Part shown: piece by piece, positions 1-4,672 of the stretch | Position numbering within the stretch: the stretch's first letter is position 1 | Layout of the letters: each line of letters opens with the position of its first letter | Assembly: GCA_022798855.1 (NCBI GenBank) | Contig: JAAWNI010000033.1 | Span: 1-13,986 of the forward strand | DNA length: 13,986 nucleotides | Direction of reading: 5' to 3' | DNA from: Lawsonibacter sp. | GTDB lineage: Bacteria; Bacillota; Clostridia; Oscillospirales; Oscillospiraceae | Translations under genes and position numbers: made by a program | The notes under the pieces: generated by a model | Seen by the model: the letters and a program-made list of their open reading frames with translations, nothing else | Databases searched by the model: none | What the model was told of the DNA's origin: nothing

Positions 1-1
1 C

Positions 2-163
2 CCCGCTTCGGCGGAAAACGTCCGGTGGCTGCAGCGGGCCGCCGGCCTGCCCGCCACGGGCTGTTTGGATAAAGCCACCTGGGACGCCTTGTCCCACCTA
101 TATGAGATTTTCGTGGTTCGGGATACCGACTGTCAGCCGGAGTTCACCGGCGGCTGGGGATAA
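2..163 (+). CDS. C-terminal fragment of a peptidoglycan-binding-domain protein (5' end outside window)
   Basis: The open frame enters from the left edge and ends at TAA 161-163, giving 53 visible residues. The stretch reading VRWLQRAAGLPATGCLD followed by KATWDAL matches the core of a PG_binding_1 domain: a helix with V-x-x-L-Q, then tG-x-x-D-x-x-T-w-x-a-L. These domains are three-helix wall-binding modules often found at the ends of cell-wall hydrolases and spore-cortex enzymes. The last ~20 residues (EIFVVRDTDCQPEFTGGWG) are a non-repetitive tail. Only the terminal module is visible, so the catalytic part, if there is one, cannot be named. The gene converges with the minus-strand gene that ends at 417, and a 26-bp palindrome begins 9 nt after its stop. 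Confidence 0.6.
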   Translation, partial: PASAENVRWLQRAAGLPATGCLDKATWDALSHLYEIFVVRDTDCQPEFTGGWG

Positions 164-172
164 AAAACAGCA

Positions 173-198
173 CCGCCCGCCCCATGTGGGGCGGGCGG
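173..198. repeat. 26-bp perfect palindrome, copy 1 (possible terminator stem)
   Basis: Two perfect 12-base arms (CCGCCCGCCCCA and its reverse complement) are separated by TG. The palindrome lies 9 nt after the stop of the + strand partial gene, so it may end that transcript, but no T-run follows on the + strand (next bases ATTCCG). Read on the minus strand, the stem is followed after five bases by six T. An identical copy lies at 385-410. Confidence 0.7.
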
Positions 199-217
199 AT
201 TCCGTCACAAAGTAAAA

Positions 218-270
218 GAATCCCCCAGTCACCGCCTACGGCGGCGACAGCCCCCTTTAGCAAGGGGGCC
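218..270 (+). repeat. GC-rich intergenic repeat, copy 1 (forward)
   Basis: The ~50-bp unit has the layout GAATCCCCC-AGTCAC, a small hairpin (GCC TAC GGC), then CAGCCCCCTTT and AAGGGGGCC, which forms a second stem. The same layout recurs at 9924-9974 (forward) and, as reverse complement, at 303-351 and 9839-9898. No coding potential is evident. It resembles a short mobile or REP-like intergenic repeat; the family assignment is inferred from this window alone. Confidence 0.65.
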
Positions 271-302
271 TTTGGAGCAAAACCGGGGTCGTCAAGCACC
301 CA

Positions 303-351
303 AGCCCCCCTTGCCAAAGGGGGGTGCCCCGAAGGGGCGGGGGGATTCCGT
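303..351 (-). repeat. GC-rich intergenic repeat, copy 2 (reverse)
   Basis: On the minus strand this reads ACGGAATCCCCCC, then a GCCCC TTC GGGGC hairpin, then CCCCCCTTTGGCAAGGGGGG. That is the same architecture as the copy at 218-270. The two copies are inverted, with their GAATCCCC ends pointing outward, and together could fold into one long cruciform. The stretch 164-416 holds only these repeats and the flanking palindromes; I see no gene in it. Confidence 0.6.
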
Positions 352-377
352 CCACGGGAAGACGATGGCTTTTCAGC

Positions 378-410
378 AAACAAACCGCCCGCCCCATGTG
401 GGGCGGGCGG
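378..410 (-). terminator. Probable intrinsic terminator of the minus-strand UDG unit (palindrome copy 2)
   Basis: The same 26-bp palindrome as at 173-198 occupies 385-410. On the minus strand the stem is directly followed by TTTGTTT (384-378), and it begins 6 nt after the stop of the 61-residue gene. A strong GC stem plus a T-rich tail just after the last gene of the unit is what an intrinsic terminator looks like. Confidence 0.65.
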
Positions 411-416
411 TCCGCG

Positions 417-602
417 TTACAGAGACGCGCTGGGCAGGTTGTCCACAAAGGCCCGCAGCTGGGACTGGCTGGTCATCTGGCCCAGCTGGAGCAGGATGGC
501 GTTCCGCTGTTCCGGGGTGCAGCGGTCGTAGAAGGCGGAGGCCTGGGGGTTCTTTTGCAGCAGCTCCCCGAAGGTCACCGCCGCGTTCATGTTCAAGTCC
601 AT
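417..602 (-). CDS. Small hypothetical protein, 61 aa
   Basis: ATG at 602-600 is preceded by GAGGTGA (613-607), a good ribosome binding site, which supports a real gene despite its size. The product is soluble-looking and probably all helical, with no signal peptide, membrane segment or metal-binding motif. Its recognisable core is FYDRCTPEQRNAILLQLGQM followed by an Arg-Ala-Phe-Val-Asp helix. I do not recognise a named family and infer no function. It is the last gene of the minus-strand unit, 55 nt after the SUKH-like gene, and is followed at once by a terminator-like stem. Overlapping longer frames on both strands lack a comparable ribosome binding site. Confidence 0.6.
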   Translation of the reverse strand: MDLNMNAAVTFGELLQKNPQASAFYDRCTPEQRNAILLQLGQMTSQSQLRAFVDNLPSASL

Positions 603-657
603 ACAATCACCTCACGGGTAGTATGGCCCGCGAAAGGCGAAAGCATACCGGAAAAGC

Positions 658-1491
658 TCAGGATTCCTCTTCCGGCCTGTCATAATCGTCGATGTCAAGC
701 AAAATTTTTTCAGACTCCACCCGGTTGATGGCGTACAGGTCGATTTCGCCGTCCGACAGAGTCCCCACAAAGACCGCGTTCAGGTCCCTGTCATAGCAGC
801 CGAACACCTTGCCGCCCTCGTCGCATTTGTAACGCTTCAAGCTGGAGTAGAGGATGCCGTGCTGCTTCAAAACGGCCTTGGACGCCACCCAGTCATCCTT
901 TTGCGGGTCAAAATACTCCTCGAACCGCCAGCCAGCCTGTTCCAGCGCCCGCTCCGCAGTGTCATAATTCGCTCCGCCCAGCACATTCCAGAGCACCTCC
1001 AGCAGAAAGCCGGACAGGCTCTGTTTGTCCTCCCGCCACTTGGCAATGGGGTCCCGCTCGTGGCGCCAGTACAGGGGCGGGTCGTCCTGGCCCAGGTCCT
1101 CCTTGCGCAGTCCGAAGGAGGCCCCGCCCCCGCTGAAGTCGCTGCCGATGAGCAGATAGTCGCCGGCCAGGCCGGGCCACTCCTCCCGCGGGGTGTGCAC
1201 AAAGGGATAATAGCGGTTTCTGGAATTGACGGTTTTCTGATTGGCGTTCAGGTCGTCCACATACTCCTGGAGCTCGTCGTAATACATCCAGGGCACGGCC
1301 GCGCCGGTCCACAGGTTGGAGGTGGCGAAGAGCGGGCATTGCCAGGCCAGCTCCATAAATTCGGTGTAGACCAGGGGCAGGGGGATTTGCTTCTCCCGCT
1401 TCAGCTCCTCCAGAAAATCCCGGCCCGCCGGCTGGCTGTAGCCCAGAATTTTGAGAAGTTCGGCGGCGGACAGGTCATACTGTATGTCCAT
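658..1491 (-). CDS. SUKH / SMI1-KNR4-like domain protein, 277 aa
   Basis: ATG at 1491-1489 is preceded by AGAGGTAGGATGTA. The start lies 15 nt after the glycosylase stop, and its ribosome binding site runs up to that stop, so the two are probably co-transcribed. The pattern resembles the SMI1/KNR4 (SUKH) fold: an N-terminal LPLVYTEFMELAW segment (about 38-50), then GDYLLIGSDFSGGG (about 110-123), then DPPLYWRHERDP and a closing SLSGFLLEVLWNVL helix (about 158-171). Residues ~175-277 form a second region containing WVASKAVLKQHGILY and the strand-rich VFGCYDRDLNAVFVG. There is no signal peptide or membrane segment, so it is probably cytoplasmic. SUKH proteins are often immunity proteins of contact-dependent toxins, but many are standalone housekeeping or unknown proteins. 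No toxin is visible here, so no immunity role is claimed. The assignment is from pattern only. Confidence 0.6.
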   Translation of the reverse strand: MDIQYDLSAAELLKILGYSQPAGRDFLEELKREKQIPLPLVYTEFMELAWQCPLFATSNLWTGAAVPWMYYDELQEYVDDLNANQKTVNSRNRYYPFVHTPREEWPGLAGDYLLIGSDFSGGGASFGLRKEDLGQDDPPLYWRHERDPIAKWREDKQSLSGFLLEVLWNVLGGANYDTAERALEQAGWRFEEYFDPQKDDWVASKAVLKQHGILYSSLKRYKCDEGGKVFGCYDRDLNAVFVGTLSDGEIDLYAINRVESEKILLDIDDYDRPEEES

Positions 1492-1506
1492 TACATCCTA
1501 CCTCTT

Positions 1507-2082
1507 TTAATAGGTGTGGTCGCAGACCTCCAGAATCTTCGCCTGGATGATTTTCAGGTCCTCGAAGGCCTCCGGGCGGCGGCGGGGGTCCCGGAGGATG
1601 GCGGCGGGGTGGAAGAGGGCGGTCATCCACACGCCGTTTTTCTCGAACCACTGGCCATGCTCCTTGGTGATCTTAAAATCGGGCTTGATGATGCGGCAGG
1701 CGGAGATGCGGCCCAGGCAGATGATGATTTTGGGCCGGATGAGGGCCACCTGGCTGCGCAGGTAGTCGATGCAGGCGTCCTGCTCGGTGTTCAGGGGGTC
1801 GCGGTTCTGGGGCGGGCGGCACTTGACCATGTTGGCGATGTAGACATTTTTCTCCCGGCTCAGGTCCACCATCTCCAGCATGTCGTCCAGCAGCTTGCCC
1901 CCCCGGCCCACGAAGGGCTTGCCCTGCAAATCCTCGTTCTCGCCGGGGCCCTCGCCGATGCACATGACCTCGGCGTCTCGGGGCCCCATTCCAAACACTA
2001 CATTGTGCCGTGTGTCGGCCAGGGCGCACTTCTGGCAGGACAGACAGGCCTGCTCCAGGGCTTCCCATTCATTGTACAGCAT
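1507..2082 (-). CDS. Uracil-DNA glycosylase, family 4 type (4Fe-4S), 191 aa
   Basis: The product should remove uracil from DNA at deaminated cytosines and start base-excision repair in the cytoplasm. The four cluster cysteines fit family 4: C13-x2-C16 (an extra C19 follows), then C88 and C104 (C-x15-C). Motif A is GEGPGENED (43-51), followed by VGRGGKLLD (58-66). The second active-site motif is HPAAILRDP with H158. Length matches the family (about 190-210 aa). The start is ATG 2082-2080 with an excellent AAGGAGG (2096-2090) seven bases upstream. It is the first gene of a three-gene minus-strand unit, divergent from the dcw cluster. Family 5 is the alternative, but the short length and GEGPGENED favour family 4. 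The phage SPO1 DNA polymerase-related label used in databases is the same family. Confidence 0.9.
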   Translation of the reverse strand: MLYNEWEALEQACLSCQKCALADTRHNVVFGMGPRDAEVMCIGEGPGENEDLQGKPFVGRGGKLLDDMLEMVDLSREKNVYIANMVKCRPPQNRDPLNTEQDACIDYLRSQVALIRPKIIICLGRISACRIIKPDFKITKEHGQWFEKNGVWMTALFHPAAILRDPRRRPEAFEDLKIIQAKILEVCDHTY

Positions 2083-2097
2083 TGCGGTTCCTCCTTG

Positions 2098-2398
2098 TCA
2101 TGCAAAATTCGACAGCGCTGGGGAGAGTATACCATAAATCCCCACGGCGGGGAAGGAATTTTTCAGCCAAAAAATTATTTTTAACTTTTTTTGCCCTTTC
2201 TTTTGTATGGCTGAGGCGGTTGAAATCCCTCAAAAACACAATATATTGTATTTATGATTGTTATAACTGGCATATATTGTGTATATCTGGGGGTTCCGTG
2301 CGGGCGGCCGCGGTGTAGAACATGCGTTTTTTGTCATTTTACTACGAACTTTTGCGAGAAAGTGCGAAGTTTGCAACAAAATGGGCGAAAAAAAACAC
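2098..2398. other. AT-rich divergent intergenic region with a palindromic operator-like tract
   Basis: No gene is supported here. It is the AT-richest part of the window. It holds an ACAATATATTGT perfect 12-bp palindrome (2238-2249), a GTTATAAC palindrome (2260-2267) and a second ATATATTGT half (2272-2280), 31 bp from the matching half in the first palindrome. A weak + strand promoter could be read as TTGTTA (2258-2263) and TATATC (2282-2287), but the match is poor. A + strand frame runs from 2279 into mraZ without a stop; the segment before 2501 has no ribosome binding site or family match and is not part of MraZ. Confidence 0.5.
2126..2134 (-). promoter_or_regulatory. Candidate extended -10 promoter for the uracil-DNA glycosylase unit
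   Basis: On the minus strand the sequence TGG-TATACT (2134-2126) gives a TGn extended -10 with five of six matches to TATAAT. No good -35 lies 16-18 bp upstream (TTCCCC at best), as is typical of extended -10 promoters. Transcription would start near 2119, leaving a short leader before the AAGGAGG at 2096. Confidence 0.45.
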
Positions 2399-2427
2399 TT
2401 GCAATTTAGGTTTACAGCGGTTATACT
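2399..2427 (+). promoter_or_regulatory. Sigma-A type promoter of the dcw cluster (Pmra)
   Basis: TTGCAA (2399-2404) and TATACT (2422-2427) are separated by exactly 17 bp and lie about 75 bp upstream of the mraZ start in an AT-rich tract. Predicted transcription start is near 2434, which puts the tandem TGGRG boxes at 2441-2455 in the initially transcribed region, where a bound repressor would block the promoter. Confidence 0.65.
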
Positions 2428-2439
2428 AAAAAACGTAAA

Positions 2440-2486
2440 GTGGAGCGAAGTGGGGGAAAATCCCTCAAACAACTGCCTTCGTGGGG
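2440..2486 (+). promoter_or_regulatory. Candidate MraZ operator (TGGRG direct repeats)
   Basis: TGGAG (2441-2445) and TGGGG (2451-2455) are separated by five bases, a 10-bp period, and each is preceded by AAG. A third TGGGG lies at 2482-2486, 31 bp from the second. Known MraZ proteins bind tandem TGGGN-type repeats spaced by about five bases just upstream of mraZ, and the spacing here matches that rule. The third box may simply be part of the mraZ ribosome binding region. Confidence 0.55.
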
Positions 2487-2500
2487 GAGGGGTGAGGGAT

Positions 2501-2917
2501 GTGACCGGCACCTATGAGCATAATATTGATGCCAAAGGCCGGCTCTTTATCCCCGCCAAGCTCCGTGAGGAGCTGGGCGTTACCTTCTATCTGGCTATGG
2601 GCGTGGACGCTTGTCTGGCTATCTATCCCCTGTCCACCTGGGACCGCTTCACTGAAAAATTCGCTTCCCTGCCTATGAGCCAATCCAAATCCATGCGTAC
2701 GCTCTTCGCCAACGCCGTCAAGTGCGACCTGGACAGCCAGGGCCGCATCGTCATCCCTCAAAAGCTGAGGAAATACGCCGGGCTGGAGAAGGAGGCTGTA
2801 ATCATCGGCGTCCACGACCGGGCCGAGATCTGGTCCGCCGATGCCTGGAACGCCCAGGAGGAGGAAGAGATGACGCCCGAGAAGATGGCCGCCTGCATGG
2901 CGGAGCTGGGGTTCTGA
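2501..2917 (+). CDS. mraZ: MraZ, transcriptional regulator of the dcw cluster, 138 aa
   Basis: MraZ is a ring-forming DNA-binding protein that usually represses its own division and cell-wall operon. Two SpoVT/AbrB-like halves are visible, each with the D-x-x-G-R signature: DAKGRLFIP (10-18) and DSQGRIVIP (78-86), followed by KLREELG and KLRKYAGL. Length is normal (about 140-150 aa). The start is taken as GTG 2501 with the G-rich GGGGGAGGGG (2483-2492) upstream. An in-frame GTG at 2492 overlaps that binding site and is less likely; the frame stays open farther upstream but is non-homologous. The C-terminal EEEEMTPEKMAACMAELGF helix is typical of the family. Its stop is one base before the rsmH start, so the two are translationally linked. 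Confidence 0.93.
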   Translation: MTGTYEHNIDAKGRLFIPAKLREELGVTFYLAMGVDACLAIYPLSTWDRFTEKFASLPMSQSKSMRTLFANAVKCDLDSQGRIVIPQKLRKYAGLEKEAVIIGVHDRAEIWSADAWNAQEEEEMTPEKMAACMAELGF

Positions 2918-2918
2918 T

Positions 2919-3854
2919 ATGAGTGAATTTACCCACCGCCCCGTGATGCTGGAGGAGTGCATTGAGGGGCTGGACATCCGCCCAGATGGAATCTATCTGG
3001 ACGGCACCCTGGGCCGGGCGGGCCACAGCCGTGAGATTGCCAAACGGCTGTCCACAGGCCGGCTCATCTGCGTGGACCGGGACCAGGCGGCCCTGGACGC
3101 CGCCCAGGAGCGGCTGGCCCCCTGGCTGGACAAGGTGGAGCTGGTCCACAGCAATTTCGACCAGGTGGACCAAATCCTGGACAGGCTGTCCCTGCCCGGC
3201 GTGGACGGGATGCTCTTCGACCTGGGGGTGTCCTCCCCACAGCTGGACGACGGCAGCCGGGGCTTCTCCTACATGGCCGACGCCCCCCTGGACATGCGCA
3301 TGGACCGGGAGGAGGGCCTTACCGCCGCCGAGATTGTCAACGGCTGGCCCCAGGAGGAGCTGCGGCGTATCATCTCCCAATACGGCGAGGAGCGTTTCGC
3401 CCCCCAGATCGCCAGGGCCATCGTCCGCCGGAGGGTGGACAGGCCCATCTCCACCACCCTGGAGCTGGTGGAGGTCATCAGGAGCGCCATGCCCCCCAAG
3501 GCCCTGCGGGAAAAGCAGCACCCCGCCAAACGCACCTTTCAGGCCATCCGCATCGCCGTCAACGACGAGCTGGCCAGCGTGGACCGGGTGCTCCAGCGGG
3601 CCGTCCCACGGCTGAACCGGGGCGGACGGCTGGCGGTAATCACCTTCCACTCCCTGGAGGACCGGATCGTGAAGACCGGCCTGGCCGGCTTCGCCAGGGG
3701 CTGCACCTGTCCGCCCGACTTCCCCGTGTGCGTCTGCGGCAGGACCCCGGACGTGAAGCTGATCCATAAAAAGCCCATCCTGCCCAGCGAGAGGGAGATT
3801 GAGGAGAACCCCCGGGCCCGCAGCGCCAAGCTGAGGCTTGCCGAGAAGCTGTAA
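2919..3854 (+). CDS. rsmH: 16S rRNA (cytosine-1402-N4)-methyltransferase RsmH, 311 aa
   Basis: RsmH uses S-adenosylmethionine to methylate N4 of C1402 in the ribosomal P site. Family blocks appear in order: HRPVML (6-11), the SAM-binding DGTLGRAGHS (28-37), FDLGVSSPQLD (100-110) with GFSY and MRMD (126-129), HPAKRTFQAIRIAVNDEL (201-218), VITFHSLEDRIVK (240-252), the CTCPPDFPVCVCG cysteine segment common in Firmicutes orthologues (262-274), and NPRARSAKLR (297-306). Length is standard. ATG 2919 begins one base after the mraZ stop, with only a modest GGAG (2902-2905) upstream, so translation probably relies on coupling to mraZ. Confidence 0.97.
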   Translation: MSEFTHRPVMLEECIEGLDIRPDGIYLDGTLGRAGHSREIAKRLSTGRLICVDRDQAALDAAQERLAPWLDKVELVHSNFDQVDQILDRLSLPGVDGMLFDLGVSSPQLDDGSRGFSYMADAPLDMRMDREEGLTAAEIVNGWPQEELRRIISQYGEERFAPQIARAIVRRRVDRPISTTLELVEVIRSAMPPKALREKQHPAKRTFQAIRIAVNDELASVDRVLQRAVPRLNRGGRLAVITFHSLEDRIVKTGLAGFARGCTCPPDFPVCVCGRTPDVKLIHKKPILPSEREIEENPRARSAKLRLAEKL

Positions 3855-3896
3855 AGCCAAGGCCCTGCGGAAGATTCAGAGCAAAGGAGAACCGCT

Positions 3897-4457
3897 ATGG
3901 CTAAATCCCGCCGCCGTAACACAACCGCATACAGCACCTACGGCAGCGTGGCCTACGCCCCCGCCTATGACGGCAATGCCGTCCGCGCCCCCCGGCGGGA
4001 GGAAGAGCTCCGCCGGGCCCCCCGCCCCAAACAGCGGGAACAGGTCCGCCGCCACGAGCGGGCCAGGGTGGAGGTCCGGAAGGCGGGAAAAGTCTCCCTC
4101 TTCGCGGTGGTCGGCTTTATGGCCGTGGCCGTCTTCGCCGTCATGCTGGTGGCCAGCTACGCCCAGCTCAGCGTGGCCAACGACGAGATGGTGGCCCTCC
4201 AGCGGGAGCTGTCTGAGCTCCAGAGCCAGAACACCATCCTGACCGCTCAGTATGAGAAGGTTTTTGACCTGGCCACCATTCAGGAGGCGGTGGGCGACAC
4301 CATGGTCCGGCCCACCACCGACCAGGTGGTATATATCGACCTGTCCGCGCCGGATACCGTCACCCTCTACCAGGAGGAATCCCTGGACGCCGGCATTCAG
4401 TCCCTGGTCAGCGGAATACAAAACCTCTTCAGCGGAATCATAGAATATTTCCGCTGA
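3897..4457 (+). CDS. ftsL: FtsL-like cell-division membrane protein, 186 aa
   Basis: This is probably the bitopic FtsL/DivIC-type partner that links the divisome to the septal synthase. Position between rsmH and the class B PBP is where ftsL sits in most dcw clusters, and the architecture fits. A strongly basic cytoplasmic N-terminus (1-65, with many Arg) is followed by one membrane segment (about 66-88, VSLFAVVGFMAVAVFAVMLV) and a heptad-like coiled coil (about 90-125: LSVANDEMVALQRELSELQ). A C-terminal extracellular tail ends in an amphipathic SLVSGIQNLFSGIIEYFR. FtsL sequences diverge strongly, so the name rests on context and topology more than on residues. It is longer than typical FtsL (about 100-130 aa) because of the basic head and the tail. 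The start ATG 3897 has AAAGGAG (3883-3889). Confidence 0.75.
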   Translation: MAKSRRRNTTAYSTYGSVAYAPAYDGNAVRAPRREEELRRAPRPKQREQVRRHERARVEVRKAGKVSLFAVVGFMAVAVFAVMLVASYAQLSVANDEMVALQRELSELQSQNTILTAQYEKVFDLATIQEAVGDTMVRPTTDQVVYIDLSAPDTVTLYQEESLDAGIQSLVSGIQNLFSGIIEYFR

Positions 4458-4672
4458 GCCGGCCATATAGTTAGAGCGTGCCCGAGAAACGGGCGCCGAA
4501 TGGCATACCGTGGAAGAGCCGGCGGGTCACAGCGCACAAACTCACCCGGCATATACGGACTTTCGGACAGATAAAAACTGCCGCGCGGGAGCGTGGGCGG
4601 AGGTCCCAAAAGAGACAGCGGGCGCAAGAAAGAGATTTTCTTGCGCCCTTTTCCTGAAAGGAGGGTTTTCAC
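4458..4672 (+). promoter_or_regulatory. 215-nt structured leader before the PBP gene (candidate attenuator)
   Basis: No gene is supported. The region contains a clear hairpin at 4478-4496 (GUGCCCG, loop AGAAA, CGGGCGC, with one G-U pair) and a possible helix GCC...GGGT with ACCCGGC in the middle. It ends in the terminator-like stem at 4620-4652, whose T-run is four bases from the PBP Shine-Dalgarno. I compared it from memory with T-box, lysine, M-box, FMN, TPP, cobalamin and c-di-GMP leader signatures and none matches. It could be a cis-acting attenuator, a small RNA processed from the operon, or just spacer plus a partial terminator. Confidence 0.4.
4620..4652 (+). terminator. Intrinsic terminator-like hairpin upstream of the PBP gene
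   Basis: A perfect 12-bp stem (GGGCGCAAGAAA at 4620-4631 with TTTCTTGCGCCC at 4637-4648) closes a five-base loop GAGAT and is followed by TTTTCC. The stem is long and perfect and the T-run is short (four T). It sits inside the + strand gene series and only four bases before AAAGGAGG (4657-4664), so it should end, or condition, transcription from mraZ-rsmH-ftsL into the PBP gene. Confidence 0.65.

Noticed and set aside
218..351. CRISPR-like array from repeated GC-rich units
   Set aside because: The units are inverted rather than tandem, vary in the middle, have no regular spacers and no cas genes nearby.
859..2184. A 441-codon + strand frame opposite the SUKH-like and UDG genes
   Set aside because: It spans two real minus-strand genes and their junction, has no motif, and its product is a Leu/Gly/Val-rich shadow. 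The UDG motifs decide the strand.
2345..2356. LexA-type SOS box near CGAACTTTTGCG, upstream of mraZ and on the UDG side
   Set aside because: Only one half (CGAAC) matches; the second half GTTCG is absent, so there is no palindromic site.
2279..2500. N-terminal extension of MraZ back to 2279
   Set aside because: This part overlaps the promoter and the MraZ boxes, has no family match, and the GTG at 2501 with a G-rich ribosome binding site gives a normal-length MraZ.
2802..3860. A 352-codon minus-strand frame opposite rsmH
   Set aside because: Same antisense artefact; its composition (Gly, Val, His, Gln) mirrors the complement of rsmH codons, and no start with a ribosome binding site is seen.
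4459..4550. tRNA-like segment (GTTAGAGC with GC-rich stems)
   Set aside because: No TTCRANNC T-loop, no 7-bp acceptor pairing with a CCA-side partner and no anticodon stem of the right size.
4458..4619. T-box or known riboswitch before the PBP gene
   Set aside because: No T-box antiterminator (GGGTGGNACCGCG-like) or conserved core of the lysine, M-box, FMN, TPP, cobalamin or c-di-GMP classes could be found by eye, so it is reported only as an unassigned leader.
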